A DNA stretch of 55,442 nucleotides, taken from Methylophilaceae bacterium (GTDB lineage: Bacteria > Pseudomonadota > Gammaproteobacteria > Burkholderiales > Methylophilaceae). This document shows positions 10,134-21,030 of this stretch, in pieces. The stretch is from contig JAABQZ010000002.1 of assembly GCA_011391175.1 (NCBI GenBank), forward strand, positions 1 through 55,442. Direction: 5' to 3'. How positions within the stretch are numbered: the stretch's first letter is position 1; each line of letters opens with the position of its first letter. The position numbers were made by a program, and so were the translations under genes. The notes beneath the pieces are model-generated. The model saw nothing but the letters and a program-made list of their open reading frames with translations, was not told where the DNA came from and did no database searches.

Positions 10134-11363
10134 TTATGCATAAGCACTTTCTTCGGTACTTAATCTTTTTAACAATTGCTGATGCTCTGCTAATGCAAGC
10201 TTGATAAATTCTAAGCCTGCACCTGTCTTAGCGGACACGCGCACTTGATAAATTCTACCATATTCATCTCGCTCAAAGCCCGCAGCAGTATCGTTTAAGG
10301 CACTATCAAGCCTATCAATTTGATTGAGCACCAACACCTGCGACACATCAGCGGCGCCAATTTCATTCAGCACTTTATTCACCTGCGCAACCTGCGCATC
10401 GCGATTGCTGCTGGCCACATCCACCACATGCAACAATAAGTCCGCTTGCGCGGCCTCTTCTAAGGTGGCGCCAAACGCTTCTATCAAAGTGGTAGGCAGG
10501 TGTTTAATAAACCCTACTGTATCTGACATCACCACTTCGCTATGACCTAAGTACCGACCATGCTCATCGTAATTGGATTGCGTATTGCCCAAATATAGCT
10601 TGCGCGAAGTAGTATCTAGCGTTGCAAAAAGCTGATCTGCCGCCAAAACACCAGATTGCGTCAGCCGATTAAACAGCGTTGATTTGCCTGCATTGGTGTA
10701 ACCCACTAGCGATACGGTCATCACATTGCCACGTTTGCGCGATTTGCGTTGCATGCTACGCTGCAGTTTAAGTTTAACCAGCTTTTCACGCAATTGTTTG
10801 ACGCGTACACCAATCATGCGCTTATCAAGCTCTAATTGTTTCTCGCCTGGGCCGCCGCGCACGCCGATACCGCCTTTTTGCCGCTCTAAGTGGGTCCAAC
10901 CACGCACTAAGCGCGTAGATAAATGCTCTAAGTGCGCCAATTCAACTTGTAATTTACCTTCATGACTTTTTGCACGTTGTGCAAAAATATCCAAAATTAA
11001 GCCAGTTCTATCAAGCACCTTGGCCTGCAAAAACCGCTCCAAATTTCGCTGTTGCGAAGGGCTTAGATCGTGATTAAAAGCAACCAAATTAGTTTCGCTT
11101 GCTTCTAACGTCAACTTTAATTCATCAGCTTTACCACTACCGATAAACAGCTTTGCGTCTGGCGCACTGCGTTTGCCTTCAATGGTGGCGCGCACGTGCA
11201 TGCCCGCAGAAGTCACTAGTTGACGCAGCTCTTGCAAGCTTTCTGCATAATCAGGCTCGTCAAAATCAATACTCACTAAAACAACTGCGCCATCAGACGC
11301 AATTGTTTGAGTGCTGGGATTTGCTAAGGTATTTTCGCCGTAACCAGAAGGTTTAATTGCCAA
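10134..11363 (-). CDS. hflX: GTPase HflX
   Basis: [38 protein letters not shown]; GGRGxxE-like region GIGVRGGPGEKQLELDKR. Confidence 0.95.
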   Translation of the reverse strand: MAIKPSGYGENTLANPSTQTIASDGAVVLVSIDFDEPDYAESLQELRQLVTSAGMHVRATIEGKRSAPDAKLFIGSGKADELKLTLEASETNLVAFNHDLSPSQQRNLERFLQAKVLDRTGLILDIFAQRAKSHEGKLQVELAHLEHLSTRLVRGWTHLERQKGGIGVRGGPGEKQLELDKRMIGVRVKQLREKLVKLKLQRSMQRKSRKRGNVMTVSLVGYTNAGKSTLFNRLTQSGVLAADQLFATLDTTSRKLYLGNTQSNYDEHGRYLGHSEVVMSDTVGFIKHLPTTLIEAFGATLEEAAQADLLLHVVDVASSNRDAQVAQVNKVLNEIGAADVSQVLVLNQIDRLDSALNDTAAGFERDEYGRIYQVRVSAKTGAGLEFIKLALAEHQQLLKRLSTEESAYA

Positions 11364-11365
11364 GC

Positions 11366-11605
11366 TTAATCTTCCGGATGTTCTGGCATCACCATGCTGA
11401 CAGCACGTGCTGGCACAATGGTTGATATCGCATGTTTATACACCATTTGCGTGACGGTGTTTTTAAGTAGAATCACGTATTGGTCGAAAGAATCTACTTG
11501 GCCCTGCAGTTTAATGCCATTTACCAAATAAATAGACACTTGCACATGTTCTTTTCTCAGTGCGTTTAAAAATGGGTCTTGTAACATCTGGCCTTTATTA
11601 TTCAT
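11366..11605 (-). CDS. hfq: RNA chaperone Hfq
   Basis: [58 protein letters not shown]. Confidence 0.98.
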   Translation of the reverse strand: MNNKGQMLQDPFLNALRKEHVQVSIYLVNGIKLQGQVDSFDQYVILLKNTVTQMVYKHAISTIVPARAVSMVMPEHPED

Positions 11606-11757
11606 ATTGTGCTCCTTGTAGTTTTAGTAAAATTGGAGTTGCTTCTTTTCTAAGAAACTCTTTATGCCGACTAACTTAATGAGTGTCTAGCATACGACTA
11701 TGATTGCGTCTTTTTGTTCTATTTTCAAGTGCCAACTGGTAATTATTTGCTTAATAT

Positions 11758-13152
11758 TTATTTAAGGTATGCGTTGATTCTTGATAAGGTCTCATTTTGG
11801 CCTAATAAAGCCATCACTTGGTCGATACTGGGCGATTGTGCAATGCCTGTCAGCATCACGCGCAACGGCATGGCAAGCTTAGGAAACTTCAAGCCAAATT
11901 CAGTCACCACCGCATTGATTGCCTGATGAATCGCCTCGGCAGTCCACTCAATATGCGCAAGTTGCTGATGCAGTTTTTGCATAGCGGGCATAATTTCTGG
12001 CGTAATATGCTTTTCTACATCGGCGGCACTGGCTTGTGGCAACGCATAAAAATACGTCACATCATTAGCCAGTTGATTCAAGTTATTGGCACGTTCACGA
12101 TACAGATTTAACACAGCCTTCAAATCAGGTGCTCCAGAGGCCTTATGGATATTGGCTTGCAGGCGTGTCGAAATGTCCTCGGCCAGCGCATCCAAGGTAG
12201 CTTCTTTAATATAATGTGCATTCAGCCAGTTAAGTTTTTCCGTATTAAATTGCGCAGCTGATGGCGTAATGTGGTCTAAATCAAACCATTCGCAAAATTG
12301 CTGCATATTAAAAATTTCTGCGTCGCCATGGCTCCAGCCTAAGCGCGCCAGATAATTTAAAACAGCTTCTTTTAAATAACCATCTTCGTGATATTGCATG
12401 ACACTAACGGCACCATGGCGCTTAGACAGTTTTTGTCCGTCATCGCCCAAAATCATCGACAAATGTGCGTACTCTGGAATAGTGGCGCCAAGCGCCATCA
12501 ACATATTAATTTGGCGTGGCGTGTTATTCACATGATCATCACCGCGAATTACTTGGGTAATGCCCATTTCAAAGTCATCCACCACCACGCAAAAATTATA
12601 AGTTGGCGTGCCATCGGCGCGCGCAATAATCAAATCGTCCAACTCTGCATTGGCAATTTCAATACGGCCTTTCACCAAATCATTCCAAGCAACAACACCA
12701 GTTTGTGGGTTTTTAAAGCGTACTGTAGGCGTAATACCAGTTGGGATTTGTGGCAGGGTTTTCCCTGTCTCTGGCCGCCAGCGTCCATCGTATCTTGGCT
12801 TCAAACCTTGCTGCATCTGGCTTTCACGTAGCGCGTCCAACTCCTCTTTACTACAATAGCAATGGTAAGCCGTGCCCTTATCCAGCATGGTTTGCAGCAC
12901 TTTTTTATAGGTTTCCATGCGCTGCATCTGGTAAAACGGGCCTTCGTCATAATCTAAGCCGAGCCAATGCATACCGTCTAAAATGGCTTGCACTGCTTCT
13001 GGCGTACTGCGCTCTACATCGGTATCTTCAATACGTAGAATAAATTTTCCGCCATGCTTTTTAGCATAAGCCCAAGAAAATAGCGCAGTGCGGGCGCCGC
13101 CGATGTGTAAAAAACCAGTAGGACTGGGTGCGAAACGGGTGCGAATTACCAT
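11758..13152 (-). CDS. gltX: Glutamyl-tRNA synthetase
   Basis: TRFAPSPTGFLHIGGARTALFSWAYAKKHGG...; KLSKRHGA motif. Confidence 0.97.
   Translation of the reverse strand: MVIRTRFAPSPTGFLHIGGARTALFSWAYAKKHGGKFILRIEDTDVERSTPEAVQAILDGMHWLGLDYDEGPFYQMQRMETYKKVLQTMLDKGTAYHCYCSKEELDALRESQMQQGLKPRYDGRWRPETGKTLPQIPTGITPTVRFKNPQTGVVAWNDLVKGRIEIANAELDDLIIARADGTPTYNFCVVVDDFEMGITQVIRGDDHVNNTPRQINMLMALGATIPEYAHLSMILGDDGQKLSKRHGAVSVMQYHEDGYLKEAVLNYLARLGWSHGDAEIFNMQQFCEWFDLDHITPSAAQFNTEKLNWLNAHYIKEATLDALAEDISTRLQANIHKASGAPDLKAVLNLYRERANNLNQLANDVTYFYALPQASAADVEKHITPEIMPAMQKLHQQLAHIEWTAEAIHQAINAVVTEFGLKFPKLAMPLRVMLTGIAQSPSIDQVMALLGQNETLSRINAYLK
12130..12166. repeat. Palindromic repeat copy inside gltX coding sequence
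   Basis: ATGGATATTGGCTTGCAG: 18 contiguous bases matching the consensus (reverse) plus outer TGCT flank; other arm degenerate. Confidence 0.65.
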
Positions 13153-13360
13153 AAAAATATCGTTTTAACTTGAAAACGAGATTCTAACACGCAACGAGAC
13201 ACAGTTAATTAGCAAAATAAATGCATTTATTATAAAATTAAACTTGATTATTCAATGATTTACAATTATATTTTAAATTAATTTATTATGAGAACCCGTT
13301 AAATTTAATTAAATATGGTTATATTAAATAGAAACTGGGTTAAGTATTGTTGAATCTGCA

Positions 13361-15079
13361 ATGAAAAGCATGCTTAAGCAAATATTTGGTAATACCCCGC
13401 TGATAAAATCCAATCAGCATAAAGCTTGGTTAGCCGACCTAAAAGAATTAGATGACTTAGCAGCTTTGCAGCTCTCTACTAGACACTTAGCGCAATGGCT
13501 AAGCCTCTCCGACACCCCTGAATCACTTAATTTTGAACAACAAATTGATTTAATTATTGAACTTGAAGCGCTAAATCAGCTGCGCTTAGAAAAACTTTCT
13601 GCTCAACTTGCCTATGTAGAAAACATGAAAATTGAGCTAGAAAATACAATTTTTGACACTTGCTACAATTACTGCCGACAATCTTATATATTCCACTTAA
13701 AAGTCATCGAACAGGCGTTTAACGCCGAAAAAACCAGTCCAGAAAAACCAAATACAGAAAAAGCCTACCAACCCAGTGAAAGCATGCTGGTGCTGCTGGT
13801 TGCGCGTGCACTAAACACTGCATTTAACATGCTTAAATGGCGCTTATTTAGTCAAACTAATCCACCTGCAAAAGTGTGGTTGCAGGTCAATATGCTGTAT
13901 AAAATTGCCACGCAACGTGCGCTACTCAATAACCCTATAGAACTATTTAACCTATCACCTTCAGCAACACTGGCCGCGAACTTTGTGCAATGTTGGATGT
14001 TAGGTAGCTTGTCGCAGGCGAGCATGCAAAAATACCAAGTAGAAATTAGCGCGCGCATTTTAACCACGCTACTTACACGCGCCCACATTAGCCATAAATA
14101 TACGCTGGAACAATATTTATTCTTTATCGATTTAGAAAAAGATGTAATAGCAAAACGCATGCGTGATGCCTATGCCAGCGATAGTTGCCGCTATTGGGAG
14201 CTAGACGAGCTAGAGAAACAGCTAACGGTAGCGGTTACCGTGTCTGATCGCGGCGAGATTCCACAGAGTTTGGCGTTCTCAAAAATTGACCATGCACAAA
14301 AATTGAATGAAACACTAATATTGTTGATTGAAGAATGGAAAAGGCATGGCTATGTTCGTCAGCGCCGCAAAGTAGTACGGCAAGCAAGCTCTAAAACTGC
14401 CCGCGTTAATGCTGGCGTTGTAGATATTTGTAAGCAAGTGCACCAATCCAATCAAATTAAAAATGGCTTGCGATTATCACGTGATGGCAGCACGCTGGAT
14501 CAGCGCCTTCAAGCACACACGACACTCAGACAAAACAGCAATTTAACCATCAACAGTGGTTCTCTAGACACTTGGATTATCACCGACGAAAGTCCGCAGG
14601 GCTTAGGCACGCGCGTCAATAAATATGCCAATATTTTGGCAAGGCCAAACAAGTTACTTGGTTTGATGGTAGACGACGATCCAAGCAAAATCATTATCGG
14701 CATGATACGTTCGGTAAAGCCAACACAGTCTAATCAGCTTAGAGTAGGCATAGAAATTATTTCTCACCACCCCACTTGGATTCAACTCAAACAATCGCAC
14801 TATGACGACAATTTTGCAGATACTGTTTTGGAAAGACAAGCGCTAAGCAACTTAAGCGCTAAAAGCTCAAGCGCAGCCGCCGATATTGGGGTTTTTGCTG
14901 GCATTTATTTACCAATTGAAGCAGGCTTATCAGAAACATCCATGATGATACTGCCGAAATCGCAATATCAGGCCAATAGCAATTACCTTGTCACGATTGA
15001 TGGTGAAACAAAACAAGTATTACTAGAAGACCCCATCGAATCACGCGATGATTGGGTGCGCGTCATTTTTCCGTTCTAG
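13361..15079 (+). CDS. Hypothetical 572-aa protein; C-terminal region has weak PilZ-like character
   Basis: Long ORF in an otherwise empty strand between gltX and the RND operon; C-terminus ...LGLMVDDDPSKIIIGMIRSVKPTQSNQLRVGIEIISHHPTWIQL... resembles a PilZ-type barrel (inference only). Confidence 0.6.
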   Translation: MKSMLKQIFGNTPLIKSNQHKAWLADLKELDDLAALQLSTRHLAQWLSLSDTPESLNFEQQIDLIIELEALNQLRLEKLSAQLAYVENMKIELENTIFDTCYNYCRQSYIFHLKVIEQAFNAEKTSPEKPNTEKAYQPSESMLVLLVARALNTAFNMLKWRLFSQTNPPAKVWLQVNMLYKIATQRALLNNPIELFNLSPSATLAANFVQCWMLGSLSQASMQKYQVEISARILTTLLTRAHISHKYTLEQYLFFIDLEKDVIAKRMRDAYASDSCRYWELDELEKQLTVAVTVSDRGEIPQSLAFSKIDHAQKLNETLILLIEEWKRHGYVRQRRKVVRQASSKTARVNAGVVDICKQVHQSNQIKNGLRLSRDGSTLDQRLQAHTTLRQNSNLTINSGSLDTWIITDESPQGLGTRVNKYANILARPNKLLGLMVDDDPSKIIIGMIRSVKPTQSNQLRVGIEIISHHPTWIQLKQSHYDDNFADTVLERQALSNLSAKSSSAAADIGVFAGIYLPIEAGLSETSMMILPKSQYQANSNYLVTIDGETKQVLLEDPIESRDDWVRVIFPF

Positions 15080-15087
15080 TTGTCAAA

Positions 15088-16599
15088 TTACTGACTGTTA
15101 GGTGCTACTGTATTGACTGTTGAGGCATCAGGACTTAACTGCACCTCTTCTCGCCAATCACCACCTAAGACTTTAAACAACTCAACGCTAGCTAAACTTG
15201 TCGCTTGTCTAGCCTGCACATTAGTTAAAGCGGCATCGTTGTATACGCGTTGTGCATCCAGCACTTCTAAATAAGCAGAATAGCCCGCCTTATAGCGATT
15301 TTCTGCCACAGCTAGCGCATTTTTAGCCGAAGCTTCACTTGCAGCTAAACTTTGTTCGCGCTCTACATTTAAGCGCCGCGTCACTAGCGCATCGTTCACT
15401 TCCCTGAATGCATTTTGAATGGTGGTTTGATATTGTGCCAATGCTTGCTTTTGCCTTGCGGTCGCCTGTTCCACCTTGGATTTACGTTTACCAGAATCAA
15501 AAATTGGCAAATCCAGACCTAAACCCAATGTCCAAATACGTGCACCCGATTTCAATATATCGCTCAACTCTAAACTTTCGCCGCCATAGCTGCCCGTTAG
15601 GCTAATACTAGGATACAAGGCTGCTTTTGCAATGCCAATTTGCGCATTTTCAGCAATTAACGCTTGTTCCGCTTGGCGAATGTCAGGTCGATTTTCTAGC
15701 AAGCTAGATGGTAAGCCCGCTGGTGGAATTGGCGGGAGAGGTAATGTGCGAATATCCGCTTGCTTCTCTTCATCCAATTTTAAATCTAGCACACCTGTTA
15801 ACACCGCAAGTTGATGCAAAGTTAACGCACGTAAACGGTTCAATTCAATCAGCTGCGCGTTTAAATTGCTGACCGCCACCTCTGCTTGGCTCACTTCTAA
15901 GCTACTGGCAATACCGCCCTCCAGTCTACGCTGTGTTAACTTGAGCGACTCATCACGACTGCGCTGATTATCTTTGGTCACCGCAATTTGTGCCTCAATA
16001 CCACGCAATTGCAGGTAATTGCTACTTACCAAGCCGATTAATGAAAGCTCAACCGTTTGTTTTGAATAGCGCGAAGCCAACGCATTTGCGGTTGCCGCTT
16101 CTTTAGCACGCCTGATTTTTCCCCAAAAATCCAGCTCATAATTGGTACTAAACCCAAACGTATAATTATTACGAATAGGTGCTATAAATACTGGGAAAGC
16201 CCCCAGCTCAGTCACTTTAGTGCGTGTAGCACCAGCTGAAAAATTCACTTCAGGATATAAAGATGCGCCAACTTCACGCATACTGGCATCGGCTTCTTCA
16301 ATCCGTGCAACGGCTAATTGAATATCGCTATTATTTTGCAAACTTAATGCAACCAACTCGTTTAATTTTGCATCTTGATAATGTTTCCACCATGCTTTTT
16401 TCTCTATATTTTCAGCCGTTTCTGTAACTACAGGCTCGCTAAACTTTGGCGGCAAATTAAATACTTGACGGAAATAATCAGGCCCAATTGCTTGGCAACC
16501 AGATAATAAAGACGCAGCAACAGCCAAAGAAACCAGCTTCACGTTAATACTCATAGCAATATTGTCAGTGATATTATTTGATTTTTTGTACTGCATCAT
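15088..16599 (-). CDS. RND efflux outer-membrane lipoprotein (NodT/OprM family)
   Basis: LAVAASLLSGCQAIGPDY lipobox; ARIEEADASMREVGASLYPEVN; TolC-like repeats. Confidence 0.93.
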   Translation of the reverse strand: MMQYKKSNNITDNIAMSINVKLVSLAVAASLLSGCQAIGPDYFRQVFNLPPKFSEPVVTETAENIEKKAWWKHYQDAKLNELVALSLQNNSDIQLAVARIEEADASMREVGASLYPEVNFSAGATRTKVTELGAFPVFIAPIRNNYTFGFSTNYELDFWGKIRRAKEAATANALASRYSKQTVELSLIGLVSSNYLQLRGIEAQIAVTKDNQRSRDESLKLTQRRLEGGIASSLEVSQAEVAVSNLNAQLIELNRLRALTLHQLAVLTGVLDLKLDEEKQADIRTLPLPPIPPAGLPSSLLENRPDIRQAEQALIAENAQIGIAKAALYPSISLTGSYGGESLELSDILKSGARIWTLGLGLDLPIFDSGKRKSKVEQATARQKQALAQYQTTIQNAFREVNDALVTRRLNVEREQSLAASEASAKNALAVAENRYKAGYSAYLEVLDAQRVYNDAALTNVQARQATSLASVELFKVLGGDWREEVQLSPDASTVNTVAPNSQ

Positions 16600-19500
16600 A
16601 CGGTTTCCTTAGAGTGATCCACTTCTGGCGCCAAGCCTTTGTCATGATGTTTTCTATCTACATGCGTATTACTTAACCATGTGAAGAACAATGGAATGAA
16701 TATGGTCGCCACAAATGTCGCCAATATCATGCCACCAAACACGCCCGTACCCATACTGCGGCGTGCTGCAGCACCAGCACCTGTTGCAACCACTAACGGT
16801 ACAATACCAAGCACAAACGCCATCGAAGTCATGACAATTGGCCTAAAGCGCATCCTTGCAGCTTCAAGTGCCGCTTGCGCTATAGGCATACCATCTTCCA
16901 TTTTTTGACTGGCAAATTCCACAATTAAGATGGCATTTTTTGCCGCCAAGCCCACTAGGGTAATTAAACCGATTTGGAAGTAAATATCATTTGGCATACC
17001 GCGCATGAATACAGCCAATAGTGCGCCCGCCAAAGCAAATGGCACCGCCATAATCACGGCTAGCGGTAAGGCCCAAGTTTCAAACTGCGCAGCCAAAATC
17101 AAGAACACCATAATGATGGCAAAACCAAAAGCAAAAATGGCGGCTGAACCTGTGCGCTTTTCTTGGTAGGCTTGGCCTGTCCAAGCAATTTGATAGCCAT
17201 CAGGTAAGTTTTCAGCTGCAATTTTCTCTACCATGGCAATCGCATCGCCAGAGCTAACGCCAGCTGCACCACCGCCTAATATTTTGGCTGAGAGCAAGCC
17301 GTTATAACGCTCTAGCTGCTCAGCACCGACAATATTGCTGACTTTGCTTAATGCTGAAAGTGGCACCATTTGTCCTGCATTAGAGCGCACATACACTTTA
17401 CCTAAATCTTCGGCTTTCATGCGGTACTCGGCCTCGGCCTGCAATTGCACCCGGTACGTTCGACCCGATTTATTAAAGTCATTTACATAAAGCGAGCCCA
17501 TGGTACTTTGTAGAGTTGCATAAATACCTGCGACTGGCACGCCTAGTGAAATGGCTTTTGCTTCATCTACTTCAACAAATAATTGCGGCACTGTCGGCCG
17601 GAAAAATGAGTTAATGCCAGTTAAGCGTGATTCTTTACGCAAAGCATCCATAAAGTTATTCACCACAGCAGAAAGGCGCATTGGATCCGAATCACTACGA
17701 CTTTGCACATAAACCTCAAAGCCGCCTGAGCTACCTAAACCACGAATCGCGGGCGGATTAAAGGCAATCGCCATCCCATCTGGCTGTTGCCCACCAATGC
17801 CAAACAGCTTACCCACAATATCTTCAGCTGTAGTTTCACGTTCAGCCCAATCTTTCAATCGAACGAACATGGTAGCAGCACTGGTTTTATTGCCACCACC
17901 AATCAAGTCAAACCCATACACTGCAAATTCAAATGCAACAGCAGGATCTTTTGCTATCTCCGCGCGTACAGCTTCTGTAGTCTTAGTGGTACGACCTAAT
18001 GTTGCACCATCTGGCATAATCACTGCAGAAATCACATACCCCTGATCTTCAGCTGGCACAAAGCTACCTGGCACAACCCTTAATAAAATAACCACTACTG
18101 CAATAATTGCGCCAAAAACCAGCGTACCAATAATTCTATGATGTAACGTTAAATCAACGGTTTTTGCATAAAAATTAGTTAACTTCAAGAAACCACGATT
18201 AAACGGTTTGAAGAATGCCGACTCTTCATGAACCGATTTTAATAAAATGGCACATAAAGCAGGCGTTAAGGTGAGTGCTACGATGCCAGAAATAACAACG
18301 GCCACGGCAACAGTAACTGCAAACTGGCGGTACATTTCACCGGCAATACCACCTAAGAAGGCAACTGGCACAAACACTGCACACAACACCAATACAATCG
18401 CAACTACGGCACCAGATACTTGCTCCATAGATTTAACGGCTGCTTTAATCGGCGATAATTTTTCTTCTGACATCAATCGCTCAACGTTTTCCAGCACCAC
18501 AATCGCGTCATCAACCACAATACCAATAGATAACACCATGGCAAATAAGGTCAACGTATTAATAGAGAAGCCAAACATCCACAACCCTGCAAATGTACCT
18601 ATCAACGAAATCGGCACCGCAATTAACGGAATCAATGTTGCACGCCAGCTTTGCAAAAACACAAAAACGACGAGTACAACTAAAAACATCGCTTCACCCA
18701 ATGTTATCAGTACTTCTTCAATTGAGGACTTAACAAAGTCACTAGTATCGTAAGGTACTTCCCAATCTACACCCTCTGGAAAGCGCTGTTTAAGCTCTGC
18801 CATTTTTTCTTTAATGGCTTGAGCTGTGTCGAGTGCGTTGGCACCTGTTTGTAAGAAAATCGGAATGCCTACACCTGGTAAGCCATTTAATGCAGTACGC
18901 ACGTTATAACTTTGTGAGCCCAGCTCAATACGTGCGACGTCTTTTAAATGCAGCACCCCACTTGGTCCATCGGCGCGAATTATAATATTGCCAAACTCGC
19001 TTGGCTCAACTAAACGCCCCTTGGCGGTAACGGTATACACCAACTGCTGCGAGCTTGGCGATGGTTCTTGACCAATTTTACCTGCTGCATACTGTGCATT
19101 TTGTGATTGAATTGCGATGGCAATATCGGTCGTAGTCACGCCCAGTTGCGCCATACGGTCAGGGCGTAACCAAATGCGCATGGAGTAGTCTTGTGCGCCA
19201 AATATAGTGGCATCGCCCACACCTTTAATACGTTTTAACTCATCCAGCACATTTAAAGTGCCGTAATTACTTAAATAAAGTGGGTCATATTTACGCTTTT
19301 TATCCGTTAACATCACCACCAACAAAATGTCATTAGAGCGTTTTTGCACCACTAATCCAGTACGACGTACCTCATCTGGCAAGCGCGGCAAGGCAATATT
19401 CACACGGTTACTCACGTTAAATGTGGCCTGATTCACATCAGTGCCCACTTCAAAAGTTGCCGTAATCGTCAATGTACCGCTAGAGTCGGCACTAGAGTTG

Positions 19501-19733
19501 AAATACAGCAAGCCTTCAACACCGCTTAACTGCTCTTCAATTGGCGCTGCAACGGTTTTAGATAAAGTATCGGCACTGGCACCTGGATAAGTTGCTGTAA
19601 TCAGGACAGTTGGCGGCGCAATCTGTGGATATTGCGCAATTGGTAACTTCAACGCGGCGGCCAAACCAGCCAGCACAATGATGATGGATAAAACGCTGGC
19701 AAAAATAGGCCTAGTAATAAAAAATTTGGTCAT
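16596..19733 (-). CDS. RND multidrug efflux permease, HAE1 family (AcrB/MexB-like)
   Basis: 1045 aa MTKFFITRPIFASVLSIIIVLAGLAAALKLPIAQYPQIAPPTV; overlaps the outer-membrane gene. Confidence 0.96.
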   Translation of the reverse strand: MTKFFITRPIFASVLSIIIVLAGLAAALKLPIAQYPQIAPPTVLITATYPGASADTLSKTVAAPIEEQLSGVEGLLYFNSSADSSGTLTITATFEVGTDVNQATFNVSNRVNIALPRLPDEVRRTGLVVQKRSNDILLVVMLTDKKRKYDPLYLSNYGTLNVLDELKRIKGVGDATIFGAQDYSMRIWLRPDRMAQLGVTTTDIAIAIQSQNAQYAAGKIGQEPSPSSQQLVYTVTAKGRLVEPSEFGNIIIRADGPSGVLHLKDVARIELGSQSYNVRTALNGLPGVGIPIFLQTGANALDTAQAIKEKMAELKQRFPEGVDWEVPYDTSDFVKSSIEEVLITLGEAMFLVVLVVFVFLQSWRATLIPLIAVPISLIGTFAGLWMFGFSINTLTLFAMVLSIGIVVDDAIVVLENVERLMSEEKLSPIKAAVKSMEQVSGAVVAIVLVLCAVFVPVAFLGGIAGEMYRQFAVTVAVAVVISGIVALTLTPALCAILLKSVHEESAFFKPFNRGFLKLTNFYAKTVDLTLHHRIIGTLVFGAIIAVVVILLRVVPGSFVPAEDQGYVISAVIMPDGATLGRTTKTTEAVRAEIAKDPAVAFEFAVYGFDLIGGGNKTSAATMFVRLKDWAERETTAEDIVGKLFGIGGQQPDGMAIAFNPPAIRGLGSSGGFEVYVQSRSDSDPMRLSAVVNNFMDALRKESRLTGINSFFRPTVPQLFVEVDEAKAISLGVPVAGIYATLQSTMGSLYVNDFNKSGRTYRVQLQAEAEYRMKAEDLGKVYVRSNAGQMVPLSALSKVSNIVGAEQLERYNGLLSAKILGGGAAGVSSGDAIAMVEKIAAENLPDGYQIAWTGQAYQEKRTGSAAIFAFGFAIIMVFLILAAQFETWALPLAVIMAVPFALAGALLAVFMRGMPNDIYFQIGLITLVGLAAKNAILIVEFASQKMEDGMPIAQAALEAARMRFRPIVMTSMAFVLGIVPLVVATGAGAAARRSMGTGVFGGMILATFVATIFIPLFFTWLSNTHVDRKHHDKGLAPEVDHSKETV

Positions 19734-19765
19734 GTTTACTTATTTTCCCTATTTTCTTGATTTTC

Positions 19766-20959
19766 TTACTTTTTAGTATCGCCAGCAGGCAACATTGGTG
19801 GGGATCCCAGAGCATGCGGTGCTACTGATGCACCAGCGCGCAATTTGATTAAATTATCGACAATCACTTTATCATTCGCATTTAAGCCTTCAGTCACTAT
19901 CCAATCTTCACCTTGCCACTCTGCCACTTTAACTGGACGGGGCGTTGCCACATTTTTCTCATTTGCCACATACACAAACTTACCTTGATCATTGGTTAGC
20001 ACGGCTGTTTGTGGCACTAAAAAAACACCTTCTCTCGTGCCAGTGGTCACGCGTGCACGCACAAACTGTCCTGGCATTAAATTTTTATCTTTGTTTTCAA
20101 AGGTTGCACGCAACTCTTGCGTGCCCAAAGCTGGATTGATTTGACTGGACATGAAATTGAGCTTACCTTTTTGCTCGTACTCTTTACCATTTGGTAGTAT
20201 CAAGCTCACTTCGCTGATATGGCTCGCATCCACATGTCCCCCTAAACTAGCTAACTCGCTGTCTGATAAACTAAAACGCACCCATATCGGCGAAACTTGA
20301 ACAATTGTAGTAAGTAAGCTGGTGTTTGCTTCTACTAACGCACCTTCTGAAAATTGAAAACGCCCTGCAATGCCAGAAACAGGCGCGGTTACTTGTGTAT
20401 AAGAAAGATTGAGTTCAGCTTCTTTAATGTTGGCCTGCGCTTGCATCATGTCGGCCTGAGAAATGCTCACATCCGAAGTCGCATTATCGTACTCACGCTG
20501 ACTCACCGATTGTGTTGCTAATAATTCTTTTAAACGATTAGATTCGCGTGAGGTTTGCGTAATGCGAGCACTTTGAGCAGTCGCTTGCGCTTTGGCTTGG
20601 TTGAGTGCAATTTGAAACGGCACAGGGTCAATTAAAAAAAGTGTCTGCCCTGCTTTTACCGGTTCACCTTCTTCAAACATTTTTTTAAGTATGATGCCGC
20701 CAACACGTGGCCTAACTTCCACCTCTTTTGCACCCTCGGTTTGCGCTACCGCTTCTACACTCATGGGGACTGATGTAGGCGCCACACTAATATAACTCAC
20801 AGGCATCGCGGCAGGTGCTGGTGGCGCGGCATCTTCTTTTTTACCGCATGCAGTCAAAATAACAGCAACAAATACTGATGCAAGTACTGCTGAAAATGTA
20901 CTGTTAGATTTTTCACTATTTAATTTTTTATAGTGACAATGTTGCGGCAAAAAGTGCAT
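19766..20959 (-). CDS. RND efflux periplasmic adaptor (AcrA/MexA-like lipoprotein)
   Basis: Lipobox VAVILTACGKKED; EVRPRVGGIILKKMFEEGEPVKAGQTLFLIDP lipoyl-like domain. N-terminal start uncertain. Confidence 0.93.
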   Translation of the reverse strand: MHFLPQHCHYKKLNSEKSNSTFSAVLASVFVAVILTACGKKEDAAPPAPAAMPVSYISVAPTSVPMSVEAVAQTEGAKEVEVRPRVGGIILKKMFEEGEPVKAGQTLFLIDPVPFQIALNQAKAQATAQSARITQTSRESNRLKELLATQSVSQREYDNATSDVSISQADMMQAQANIKEAELNLSYTQVTAPVSGIAGRFQFSEGALVEANTSLLTTIVQVSPIWVRFSLSDSELASLGGHVDASHISEVSLILPNGKEYEQKGKLNFMSSQINPALGTQELRATFENKDKNLMPGQFVRARVTTGTREGVFLVPQTAVLTNDQGKFVYVANEKNVATPRPVKVAEWQGEDWIVTEGLNANDKVIVDNLIKLRAGASVAPHALGSPPMLPAGDTKK

Positions 20960-21030
20960 GATGGCGACCCTGTTGAATTAATTTTTATGATGATAAATAG
21001 TTTATTTATCATAGTAATTGAGGTATATTA

